Assembly (NCBI RefSeq): GCF_000208745.1
Contig: NC_030858.1
Span: 16,780,324 to 16,844,323 of the forward strand
Direction: 5' to 3'
DNA from: Theobroma cacao
Lineage: Eukaryota; Streptophyta; Magnoliopsida; Malvales; Malvaceae
Length of the DNA stretch: 64,000 nucleotides
How positions within the stretch are numbered: the first letter of the stretch is position 1; each line of letters begins with the position of its first letter. Shown piece by piece: positions 11,801 to 21,621 of this stretch. Made by a program: the position numbers and the translations under genes. A model generated the notes under the pieces. The model worked only from the letters and a program-made list of their open reading frames with translations. It made no database searches and was not told where the DNA came from.

Positions 11801-12257
11801 AAAGACATAGTACTTGAAAATGCTTTTAAATTATTTAAAAAAATTTAAATAAATTTTTATTATTCTACTGTATTTAATTAAATTTTTTATATTTTTATTC
11901 TGAGTCAAATAAGCGCTTATGATTACTAATTGTCATTAAATAAAATTTTACTTGTCATTTTTATTCTCACCTAACGTTGATGTGACATTGATATAAAAAG
12001 TAAAAAATGACACATGATCATATTATTATGTTTCATTATCATATCACGCTATCATCCATTATAATATATTAATATACCACATTAACATCACATGACATAA
12101 AATGACAAGATGTATTTTGATTAAAATAACAATTAGTTATAATGACTTATTTGACTCAAAATAAAAATATAAAAACTTAATTGAATGCAATAAAAGAATA
12201 AAAATTTATTTAAATTTTTTTTAATAATTTAAAATTTTTTTAGATATCATGCCATTT
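11801..12257. repeat. Long-inverted-repeat MITE, copy A
   Basis: The left arm contains ATTTTTATTCTGAGTCAAAT (near 11890), and the right arm contains its reverse complement, ATTTGACTCAAAATAAAAAT (near 12150). Pairing extends over most of each half, from the TTTTAAATTATTTAAAAAAA block to the TGTCATTTT..CACATGATCATATTATTA core. The whole element could fold back on itself. A second, diverged copy lies in the phospholipase A2 gene (16509-17014). Confidence 0.8.
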
Positions 12258-13009
12258 AAAAATTTATTTAAAAGGAGGCATTTTACAAAGGACACCAAGT
12301 TTTTATTTTTAATAGATGGTGTTGAGGTGTCACTATGTTTGTCGGTGGCTTAGAATCTTGCATTGTGGTGTGTGTGTGATTGCTTGTTAGTAAGTGCCTT
12401 TGTCCTGTTTTTCAAGTCGAACAAAACTAGGTGCCGAACACAGTTTGTGTTTCGTCGACTGCGTTGCTGACTTCCACCGAAGACTTGCAACTTTTATGTG
12501 TTGTTCTTGAATTTTCTTGCCTAAGGTTGTCTTATATGCATATACAATAGTATATGAGTGGATTGGCTTTCATTAAAAAATTTTCTTGCTATGATAAATA
12601 TTTTTTATTATGAATATTAATAATCTTAATCTAATTTTTAAATAAGAATTCTAATAGAATCAAATTCTAATTACATTGGCTTTCATTAAAAATTATCTTT
12701 CTTAATAATTGAATTTTTTTTAATACTGAAAATTCTCGCAAGACCTACCTACCCTATAATCATTTATTAATAATTAATAAAAAATAAGTACAGTAGAGAG
12801 GGGAATCGAAACCTTACCTCTAGAATTACATGAGTCAAAAGAAAAAGAATTACTAATACAGAGATTACCATCTTTGCTATGATTTCTGTTGCAAATGATG
12901 AGTAATTTACCTGTTTACTAAGGTCTACCGTAATTTTTGAAAAAATAAAATTACAATAAATAGCAATGATAATAAACAAGAGTACTACTCCTTTATATTT
13001 ATTTAAATC
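12258..13009. other. AT-rich intergenic DNA
   Basis: No gene seen. A GC-richer island at 12305-12530 (TTGTCGGTGGCTTAG, GTGTTTCGTCGACTGCGTTG) gives no recognisable protein in any frame and may be decayed coding sequence linked to the nearby RNase H relics. Confidence 0.4.
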
Positions 13010-13343
13010 TAACATATGGTAAGCCAAGTTTATCTAATCTCAAGATACCTCGTAAGATCCTAAAAGCCTCAACGAAAACATGAAAATTCTTATAATTATG
13101 CCCAAGGTTGGCTAAAAGATTTGCCTCCTGATTACCCTCCCGGGGATATGAGATATTCGATAAGAGAATTGCGTAAGTGGTTTGTTAATAGAGGCCAATA
13201 CATATATGCTATCATGTGATCCATGATGACCCTTTTTCAGCATTTGAATTACTACCATAACATCCATCTCAATCCAAACCCTCGAAATACCATAATCTCG
13301 GCATAAAATAAGTCCTCTATGTAAGGCTAATAATTCCGGTAGA
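13010..13343 (-). pseudogene. RNase H-like (RVT_3) domain relic, minus strand
   Basis: Minus-strand translation gives ELLALHRGLILCRDYGISRV near 13335-13280, then WIEMDVMVVIQML, then VLASINKPLTQFSYRISHI, and after a one-base frameshift at the CCCGGG near 13140 it continues EGNQEANLLANLGHN, then HVFVEAFRILRGILRL. This is the second half of the RVT_3 fold, from the AE..A..GL..c...G helix to the HI.REGN..AD.LAN block. It is a fragment, shifted and without its first half. It is not simply an inverted copy of the 10876 relic; the residues differ. Confidence 0.8.
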
Positions 13344-13400
13344 ATGGAATTATTAGCCTTACATAAAAGGACTTATTTTATGCCGAGATTATGGTATTTC
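13284..13400. repeat. Near-perfect inverted repeat (hairpin) from RNase H sequence
   Basis: The left arm begins GAAATACCATAATCTCGGCA and runs to about 13337 (GCTAATAATTCC). The right arm is its reverse complement, ending at 13400 with TATGGTATTTC. Arms are about 55 bases with one mismatch and one single-base gap, separated by only a few bases near 13338-13343. The left arm is part of the minus-strand RNase H relic, so the right arm is an inverted duplicate of the ELLALHRGLILCRDYG codons. Confidence 0.9.
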
Positions 13401-14330
13401 AATTAATAATTGAATAATTTATGGATTAATATTACAAAATTTCAATTACTTTAGAAATACTTGTATTTATATTAGATTGTTATTTTAAAATAAATTAGAA
13501 AAAAGTACGCACGTGTAACACATATATCAACAAATTCTAGTACTATTATAAGTCTAATTAGACCACCGTATTCATTAAGGAAAGCGAAAAGAATGTATGT
13601 TCTAATTAGTTATTCCTTTTGCCACTTTGTTTTTACCATTTAATTTAATTTCTTCAATATTTGTCAAAATATTTTTTCCACCACTTCAAATAAATTCTAT
13701 GATATAGAAAATCATGCAAATTTTACATTGAATCATAAATCATATTTATTCACAAAAAAGAACTTATAAATTTGAATTCATCATTTAAAATCAAATAAGT
13801 TTAGCTGTTCTAAAATGCATTTTTATTCTTTGAAATGAAAAATAATTATGAAAATAAATGAGTAACTTAAAAAAATGACATATGAGATTTTTTTTATAAA
13901 ATTATATTTTCAATCACAGTTAAATAAAAATAAAAAATGTTAATAAATAAATCATCAGGAAATTAAAATGGAGTGATTAGAATTAAGGGATTTTTGTATT
14001 GGTGACATGGCATCCGAGTGGCCTTGGGTTTGATGGCCTGATGTGCAATAATTGGAAATGTCGAGTTTAGGAGTGCCGACTTGAAAGATGGTCCAAGTTC
14101 ACAAATAAATGAGTTGGGTGAAAGGGCTTTTTCTTGGAGATGGACCCCAGAACCACCTCTCATATTGTTGGATTTCTTTATTCTGAATTCTAGTAGCCGA
14201 TAGGGGGAGCGGGTGTGGGTGATGATCTGAGAATAAGTCGAAGCAACACTCCAAAAAGGGATCACGAGCCATTACAAGACAATCCCAGATACGTCTCTCT
14301 TTCATCCTCATATTGCCTTTGCACGTCTTT
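13401..14330. other. Upstream region of the phospholipase A2 gene
   Basis: AT-rich to about 13970, then of more mixed composition. No gene seen; open frames on the minus strand at 13963-14311 lack family motifs and lie where the promoter would be. Specific regulatory sites were not assigned. Confidence 0.4.
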
Positions 14331-14345
14331 TATAATATATATCTA
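14328..14345 (+). promoter_or_regulatory. TATA box of the phospholipase A2 gene
   Basis: TTTTATAATATATATC at about 14328-14343 sits roughly 105 bases before the start codon, which leaves space for a transcription start near 14365-14375 and a CT-rich 5' UTR of about 75 bases (CCCTCCCTCTTTCTCTC near 14364). This is inference from position and composition. Confidence 0.55.
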
Positions 14346-14445
14346 CTGCTCTATGCTTTAACCCTCCCTCTTTCTCTCTAAATCTGAGCGTTTCAAGCAA
14401 AACCAAGCTTCAGATTCCAGTGCTTTTGCTTCCCAAGTTCCAACG

Positions 14446-17274
14446 ATGATCACGCATCAGTTTCTCTTGTTCTCCTTTTCGGTCATTGCCTTCACTCTCT
14501 CCTCTGTTCCCGTCGAAGCCCTTAATGTTGGTGTCCAAGCAGCGGATTCTGCCATCACCGTGGTCAGTTGTTCAGCTTCCTTATCTTCCTTTCTTTTGGG
14601 ATATAAACATAATTACAGTTCTTACCTTTTCTGTCTCACTTTGGCTCCGACGTTGTTTCCAGAGTAAAGAATGCAGCAGAAAATGTGAGTCAGAGTTCTG
14701 TTCAGGTATGCTCTTTTGTTTCCTCAATTTTCACTATGTAAATCTTACCAGTCTCTTACCATTATTCAAATCTAAAACCTTTAAATTGGAGTGTTAAATT
14801 TTAAATCGTTCACACGTTTCTTTGAGACATTAAACACAGTTGTCTGCTGTCAAAAAGATTCAATCTGTTGGGCTGTTGGATTAAGCTTGAGATTATTTTA
14901 TTGGTGGAAAAACAACAGTGCCTCCATTTTTGAGATATGGGAAGTATTGCGGGCTATTATACAGTGGGTGCCCCGGGGAGAAACCTTGTGATGGACTTGA
15001 TGCTTGCTGTATGAAGCACGACGCTTGCGTTCAAGCTAAGAACAGTAAGGGTGATTTTTTTTTGTTCCTTTCTTTAATTATAAGAATCTGGCCTCTATGT
15101 TGAATCACTCCAAATTTTTTGGTAAAGGACAGTCTTAAATCTTGTACCTTGAGCATAACAATTTTTAAATCATAAGTAAAAGATATGATGGTCTTGAACT
15201 TAGGATTTTCTTTTATTTAATAGATATCTTTATGAGCTGGTGACAAATGATAGTTTATCTAACTCTTCATTGACATGAGACCTTTCAGGAGAGATATTGA
15301 AGTCGAGTTAGGTCCAAATCAAAACACCCTCTCTTTTATAAATGAAAGAGTTACAACAAGAATGTTATAAAATTGGATGAAATAGAATGGATATCAAATC
15401 AGTAAGAGATAAATGAATCTTGAATTTATAAGTAAAATTTTCTTTCACTCGATAAGCATATCCTTTTTGAGTTAGAAGTATGTATCCGAACATACCCATA
15501 TTGTGCCCCTAAAAAAAATTGTCAGAATCTTATTGTTTGAAATTTGAACCAGATCCCATCACTTTGTAACACAAACATAGTTCTTAAAAGAGAAATTAAA
15601 ATGATTGAAAATTTTACTCTCTGACTGGTAACAAGTTAATGTTAATAAGATAATTATTACTTTAGTGGTGGGATAGTCATAAGCTTGGATAAAAACATTT
15701 ATTCTTCTTAAAAATACTTTTAAATTTGGATTGTACATCATTCAAGGAAAATAAATTAATTCAATTTTTATATAGTTTGGATTCAAATTATCACAAATAT
15801 CGAGTCATTTCCAATCACAAATTATTTTTAAGTTAGATTAAATCAAGTATCAAGTCACTTCCTTTTTTAAAATTATTTTGAGATTAGATTATCTCTATTT
15901 AAGTTAATTCGGATTTAGATTATGCTATTTTACTATGTTCTTGAATTATATTTGGGTTTGGTTTGGGACAGGTTGAATTGGATTCTTCGGGTTGGGTTAG
16001 ATTTTACCATCTCTAAGTACCAATTTTATAATTGGGTAGTATCATACAGTACCGGTCAACCCCATATAATATGTGGTAATGTGAATGTTAATTCCACCCG
16101 TAACATGACCAAACGTCTAATTTTGAATTGGCCAAGAGACTAAATGACTTAAAAGTAAAAACTGCACCTAGCTCCAAGTTATATTCAACTTTTTGTTATC
16201 GAAACTAAAAATAACCTTTTTTTTAATTCTCCTTTATTGTACAGAAAAATGCCTGAACCTAAATGATATATAGCCGGGATAAGTAGAACTTGAAGTGGTT
16301 TAGGCACGAAAGTGTTAAGCCAAAACACCCACATAACCAAAAATGACTCGAACATAGTATAACTCTCATAATAATCATATCATAAAAGTGGTGTAAAGCC
16401 TACTTTGCCTAAACCACAACCAAGCCCAACTTCTTCTTATAATTTCAAGAGTATAGATTCGAATCTTGGTATACACGTTACGTGAAATGATATGTGATAA
16501 TTGTATAATGACATAATGTTCAAATAAGTTTTTAAACTATTCAAGAATATTCAAATAAGTCTTTATTCTTTTAGTACATTCAATTAAGTCTCCGTATTTT
16601 TATTTTGAGTTAAATAAGCTCTTATTATTATTAATTATTGATTAATTGTCATTAATAAAAATATGACTTGTCATTTTATATCCACATAGCATTAATATAA
16701 TATTGATGTAGAGGGTGAAAAATATCATATGATCATATTATTATATTAAATTAGTATATCATATCATTATCAATTATAATACGTCAGTATACGATATTAT
16801 AATTAATTATGATATTTTAACATACCACGTCAACATCAAATATAAAATAACATATGATATTTTGATCAAGTTAATCATTAATTATAAGGATTTATTTGAC
16901 TCAAAATAAAAAATATAAGAATTTATTTAACTCAAAATAAAAGTATAAGAGCTTGATTGAAAGGATTTATTTAAATTTTTTAAATAATTTAAGAGTTTTT
17001 TTGCATATTATGAAACTTTTCTAAAATTAGGATAAGTTTCCAAGTATTATTAGATATTGATTTCTGCAACTAAAACTGCTGGAACTCGTGTGGAGCAGAT
17101 GACTATCTGAGTCAAGAGTGCAGCCAAAACTTCATAAACTGCATGACCAACTTTCAGAAATCTGGTGGACGGACTTTTAAGGGAAACAAATGCCAAGTTG
17201 ATGAGGTGATTGATGTAATCACTGTAGTGATGGATGCTGCTTTACTTGCTGGAAGGGTTCTTCATAAGCCGTAG
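14446..17274 (+). CDS. PLA2-ALPHA: Secretory phospholipase A2, alpha type (4 exons)
   Basis: The enzyme hydrolyses the sn-2 ester of phospholipids, releasing a fatty acid and a lysophospholipid, in the secretory pathway or apoplast, and needs calcium. Exons I place at 14446-14562, 14663-14705, 14919-15044 and 17099-17274 give 462 bases, a 153-residue protein with no internal stop and GT..AG introns of 100, 213 and 2054 bases. Residues 1-25 are a signal peptide ending VPVEA. Residues 60-74 (YGKYCGLLYSGCPGE) are the calcium loop; residues 81-90 (DACCMKHDAC) hold the catalytic His87-Asp88. The mature part has 12 cysteines, as usual in plant sPLA2, and ends in KP with no KDEL-like tail. Length and the SKECSRKCESEFC block match the alpha type. 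Start choice is fixed by the signal peptide. The third intron carries a MITE (16509-17014). It appears intact and functional. Confidence 0.95.
15045..17098 (+). other. Long third intron of the phospholipase A2 gene
   Basis: It begins GTAAGGGTG after AAGAACA and ends GTGTGGAGCAG before the ATGACTATCTG exon. Apart from the MITE at 16509-17014 it is AT-rich with no recognised gene; the open frame at 15922-16143 has no family motif. Confidence 0.8.
16509..17014. repeat. Long-inverted-repeat MITE, copy B (in PLA2 intron 3)
   Basis: The left arm has ATTTTTATTTTGAGTTAAAT near 16597 and the right arm has ATTTGACTCAAAATAAAAAA near 16890, plus the shared words CATATGATCATATTATTA and TTTATTTAAATTTTTTAAAT. 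The order matches copy A at 11801-12257. The right arm carries a short internal duplication (two ACTCAAAATAAAA blocks, 16895-16945). It ends about 85 bases before exon 4, close to where a branch point would lie. Confidence 0.8.
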
Positions 17275-17739
17275 CTCGGAGCCTGCCACCCCATGCAAAG
17301 GAAGAACAAATATGAAATTAACTCAAATGTTGTATTTCTGATTCTTTTGCTTTGCAGCTATACATTAAATTTCTATGTTTCATTTAGAAGATTTGTGTGA
17401 TGCGCTTTGCGAATGGCGAAGACGTTTCAATTTGTTATTCTCCGCTCCAATCATTTGTCATCAAATCATGTGATTTTTTGTCACGTGTGATATACGCTGT
17501 ATTCACTTGTCAATTTAACCCTTAATTATAAGGAATCAAAAACGTTTGACCCTTAATTATTACAATTAAAACGTTTAACCCTTAATTGAAAAAGTATCCA
17601 AACACTTAGCTCTAATTTGAACATTTAGCCAAAATTTTAATTTATATTAAATTTAGCGAAAATGTGATTTCAACATTGAGATCATCAATATTAACTTTAT
17701 TGTAAGATTATAAAATACCAACTTTAGATTCATTAAGTT
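17275..17739 (+). other. 3' flank of the phospholipase A2 gene
   Basis: It contains the probable 3' UTR. AT-rich words such as ACATTAAATTTC near 17363 could act as polyadenylation signals, but none is a clear AATAAA in the first 200 bases. At 17510-17600 the phrase CGTTTAACCCTTAATT is repeated three times with variation. No gene. Confidence 0.5.
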
Positions 17740-18913
17740 TGTTGGCTCTGTAAGTTTTTGATTATAATAAAATATTTTCACTCATTAATATCTAACTATA
17801 CTACTTGAGTGTGCATGCTGAAAATGTGTGTCAATAATAAATTAATCAATGAAAAACAAAAATCAAAACTCATAAAAATAAGGAGTTACAAATGAGCCAT
17901 AAACAAAAGCCTTTTAGTTGGCTAACAAAGGGAGTTAATCAGTTAAAATTCAAAAGTAAAGTTGGCTGGTTCAAAGACAATAAGCTCTTAATCCGTTGAA
18001 GCCTTACTTAATCAATTAAGAGAGTAAAGCAGATTGCGAAACAGAGAATACTTAGTCGACTAAAAAGTATTGTTAGCCAGCTAAGAGCTCACTGTCAGAG
18101 ATTTTGATTACAAGATAGAAAAGACTTAATCGACTAAGAAGCATGGTTAGTCAACTAATAGCACATTGTTTGAAAATTTGAATTTGAATGCTTGAAGACA
18201 AACTAACGGCTAGAATTGACTCAAAACTGTTTCCAACGGTCTGAAACTGTCAACATCCATCCGAGTCGGTTTTTCAAGTATAAAAGACACCCTTAACGGC
18301 TAAGAAGAATATTATATGCTTCCAAGATCAAAAAAAGCTCAAAAATAGCTAAAACTCTCTCAATCCTTCTTGCACTTCAATCCAATCTTTGTAATAGGGT
18401 TTAACACTTCATCTTGTACCATTCAAATCAGGTTAGTGATCATAAGTACTTCTTGGTTACTTAGAGTGTGCGAGTCACTTTAAGGGGATTAATCAAGCTT
18501 GGGTTAGCTTAATTGGTTTTATAGGTTCTAACTCAGCCTAGGAAAAGGCTAGATTTGGGTTTTGCTTGATCTCGGGAAAAACCATTGTTAAAGGTTGTGG
18601 TTGAGCATGTGAAAAGCCATTGTAAAAGCTTGGTGGAAGCTTGAGAATTCCACTGATAATAGTGATTTGGCTTGAAAATCCTTGATTGAAGATCAAGGTA
18701 GTGGATGTAAGTCAAAAAGACCGAAACACTATAAATCTTTGTGCATTGTCTACCTATTTTATTTTTAATTTCATTCTTCTTCAAATCATTATTTCATCTG
18801 GCATTTAACTTCTCATCATTGACCTTTAATTAGCCACCAATTAGAAGTCGGGTTTAGTGACATTCACAAAGTGCCATTCACCCCTCCTCTAGCACACTTT
18901 TTTGAGACCAACA
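17740..18913 (+). repeat. Solo LTR, SIRE-like Ty1/copia
   Basis: It starts TGTTGGCTCTG and ends GAGACCAACA, so TGTTGG and CCAACA form the terminal inverted repeat. It is flanked by a perfect 5-bp target duplication AAGTT (17735-17739 and 18914-18918). The end block GTGCCATTCACCCCTCCTCT plus AGCACAC is the usual 3' end of SIRE/Maximus LTRs. A TATA-like TATAAAAGACACCC near 18280 fits the LTR promoter. There is no internal region, so it arose by LTR-LTR recombination. Confidence 0.9.
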
Positions 18914-18918
18914 AAGTT

Positions 18919-19825
18919 AAATACCAACCATTGATTTTATTTTTATTATTTAATCTGTACATTTAAGTTAACAAGCTACTTTTTAACTAAAATTAAGTTA
19001 AAATTTGTTTTAAATTAAAAATGGTAGAGCCCAATAGAGGGAGGATTCTCCATTCTATTCTTCTTTAGTTTTTTTAAATAATTATAAAATATTGTATCCT
19101 CAACTTGGATAACAAAAATTCTATCACAAAAAATATAATTTCAATTAATTAAATAAAATTTTTAATTTTAAAAGATATTTTTTAAATTTTAATGTAAACA
19201 TGAAAATAAAAATAAAAATTCATAATATTTGACATGAAATATGCACAAAAAATGTAATTAATTTAAAATAATTATAATGATTTTAAATGTAATAAAAGGT
19301 AACAATAAGAATAAATTTATTGTATAGTTTGATTTACATAAGTAAGATGTATAGTAAAATAAAAATTAAATTTCTTAAAAGTTTAATGTAAATGTATAAG
19401 AATAAAGATGAAACGTCATATAATTTATTGTAAAATAGAAAAATATATTATTTAGTTTTTTAGAAGTAATTTCTATCTCTTAAACTAGTTACTAAAAATT
19501 CTTACACAAAAATAAAATTTCATGCAATTAAATAAAATGTTAATGTTAAAAGAATTAACATTTTTTAATCCTAATATAAACATGTGATAATAAGGATAAA
19601 AATACGTAACATTTGACATAAAATCGATAAAAAATTGTCTTAAATAAGTTAAAATGTTATTATAATGATTTTAGATGTAATGGAAGGTAACAATAAGTAT
19701 AACATGATTGCAACTTATGGTAAATAAGTAATAGAAATCATAAGTTGAAATTAACCTTTATAAAATCTTAACATAAATGTGTAAGAATAAAGGTTAAAAA
19801 AACATATTGTTTATCATATAATAGA
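18919..19825. repeat. AT-rich repeat region, about 400-bp unit in two copies
   Basis: Blocks at about 19080-19440 and 19475-19800 follow the same order: AAAAATTCT.ACACAAAA, AATTAAATAAAAT, AACATG..AATAA.GATAAAAAT, CATTTGACAT, then ATTATAATGATTTTA.ATGTAAT..AAGGTAACAATAAG. Related pieces recur at 25441-25640 and 36960-37190. No coding content. Confidence 0.6.
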
Positions 19826-19830
19826 AAAAC

Positions 19831-20184
19831 TGTTATGGAATATGGACATATCCCACCACATTAGACCAATACAAATTAGCGTAAATTTGATAAATGATAA
19901 ATGTATTATCCACATTCTAGATATTTCAAGATTCATCTACATGTGGAAATTATTTAGATGATAATGTGGTATTTATCAAGAAAATAATGTAATTTAGAGA
20001 TATATCTTATTAAGAGATTGTGATAGCCAAAGATTTGTTAAGAGCTTCAACTATGAATAGGGGGACACCTCACCTTTATTTATAAAATAGTTATTTTCAT
20101 TCCAAACATTGCTTTAATAATACATAAAGAACATCCTCTCATTATCTCTATTTTCTTCCTGTTTCTATTATTTTTTTTACAACA
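19831..20184 (+). repeat. 5' LTR of copia element 1
   Basis: 354 bases, TGTTATGGAA to TTTTACAACA. By hand comparison it differs from the 3' LTR at roughly 12 percent of positions, so the insertion is old. Confidence 0.92.
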
Positions 20185-20391
20185 CGTTATCAACACAATC
20201 ACCAAAGGTAGAGGTAATTTTCTTGGTTCTTCATCAACCAATTAGATTTTGATTATGTATACCGTCTAGTCTGCTTGAAGTCGACAACGAACCTAGAGCA
20301 TCTTTTCGACCCTTTAGGCAACTGTGGGCCTCTAGGAACCCTTGTAGTTATTGTGATTAATTTACAAGTCCATTTTTTAGTACATAGAATT

Positions 20392-21417
20392 ATGGCAAAT
20401 ATCAAAACGCCCAAGTTCCACATCTTGGAATTAAATGGAAGCAACTATCTGTCCTAGTGCCTTGATGTAAAGATGCATCTCTAAGGGCAAAGTCTTGCTA
20501 ATGCAATTATTATAGACAGGAAAAGAAATGACAAAGATAAGGCAAATACATTGATCTTCATTTGCCGCCATTTGCATGAAATCTTGAAGACTCAATATTT
20601 ATTCATCCGAGACCTTAAGATCATAAGGACGAGATTGAGAGAGAGGTATGATCGTACCAAGATAGTTATCCTCCCTCAAGCACAGTATGACTGGTAGCAT
20701 CTCAAGTTACAAGACTTCAAATCAGTGTCTGACTACAACTTTACCTTATTTGATATTGTTTCTCGGTTGGAGTTATGTGGTGTTATGCTCACTAAATCAA
20801 AGCTATTAGAGAAAACTTTTTCCACCTTCCATGCTTTGAATATGGTATCGCAACAGCAATACCGGCAACATCAATTTAAGACGTACTTGGAGTTGATTTT
20901 TATCCTCCTGATTGTAAAGCAAACTAATGAATTACTGCTTAAGAACCATGATCTTAGACCTACTGGCTCGAAAGCATTGCTTGAAGCAAATGCTAACTCT
21001 AGTAAGAGTATAGGTCGATTTAAGGACCGTGAACACGAGCAAGGGCATAACCTATGTAGGGGTGGCAGAAGACTTAACCGCCCTAGACAATCCAACCTTG
21101 GCCCGAATCATGGCAAGGGCAAGAAGCCCGTGAAGAAGCATAATGAAAGTATTTGCCATCGTTGTGGCATGGTTGGACACTGGTCGCATACCTGTCGTAC
21201 GCCAAAGCACGTTGCTGATTTATACCAAGCACCCTTGAAGGATAAGGGCAAACGTGTTGAGACTCACGCCATTGAGAATTCTACTACTATGACCAACGTC
21301 GAAGCTAACAATGCCTCTATTAAAATGACTTCACTTGCTCATGTAGAAGCAAGAACATCCTTGGAAGTCTCTGATTTCTTTGAGGACCCTGATAGCCAAG
21401 ATAAGGTATTAGAATGA
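20392..21417 (+). pseudogene. Copia 1 gag
   Basis: The frame opens MANIKTPKFHILELNGSNYL and continues in one frame to the TGA at 21415-21417, interrupted by in-frame stops (TAG after NGSNYLS, TAA after KMHL, TAG after QAQYDW). The zinc knuckle CHRCGMVGHWSHTC (CX2CX4HX4C) lies near 21160-21200. The open part from 20725 is 230 codons. Gag would form the particle and bind RNA, but it is broken here. Confidence 0.85.
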
Positions 21418-21621
21418 TGGAAGACAGCCAAGACTTAGGATTTAAGGATTTTAATGTTTTTCTCATTTTTTTCTTTTTCTAAATGTATTAGTCTTGGTTG
21501 ATTGTTCCCAAGGAAGAACAATATGGTCATTTAATAAATTATTATGAAATTGATTCCATATTTATTATTTGAAAAATTTCAATCCCATGACTAATTTGCA
21601 AATTTTTTTGATACTTGACAC

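Noticed and set aside
15922..16143. 73-codon frame in PLA2 intron 3
   Set aside because: No recognisable motif and entirely intronic.
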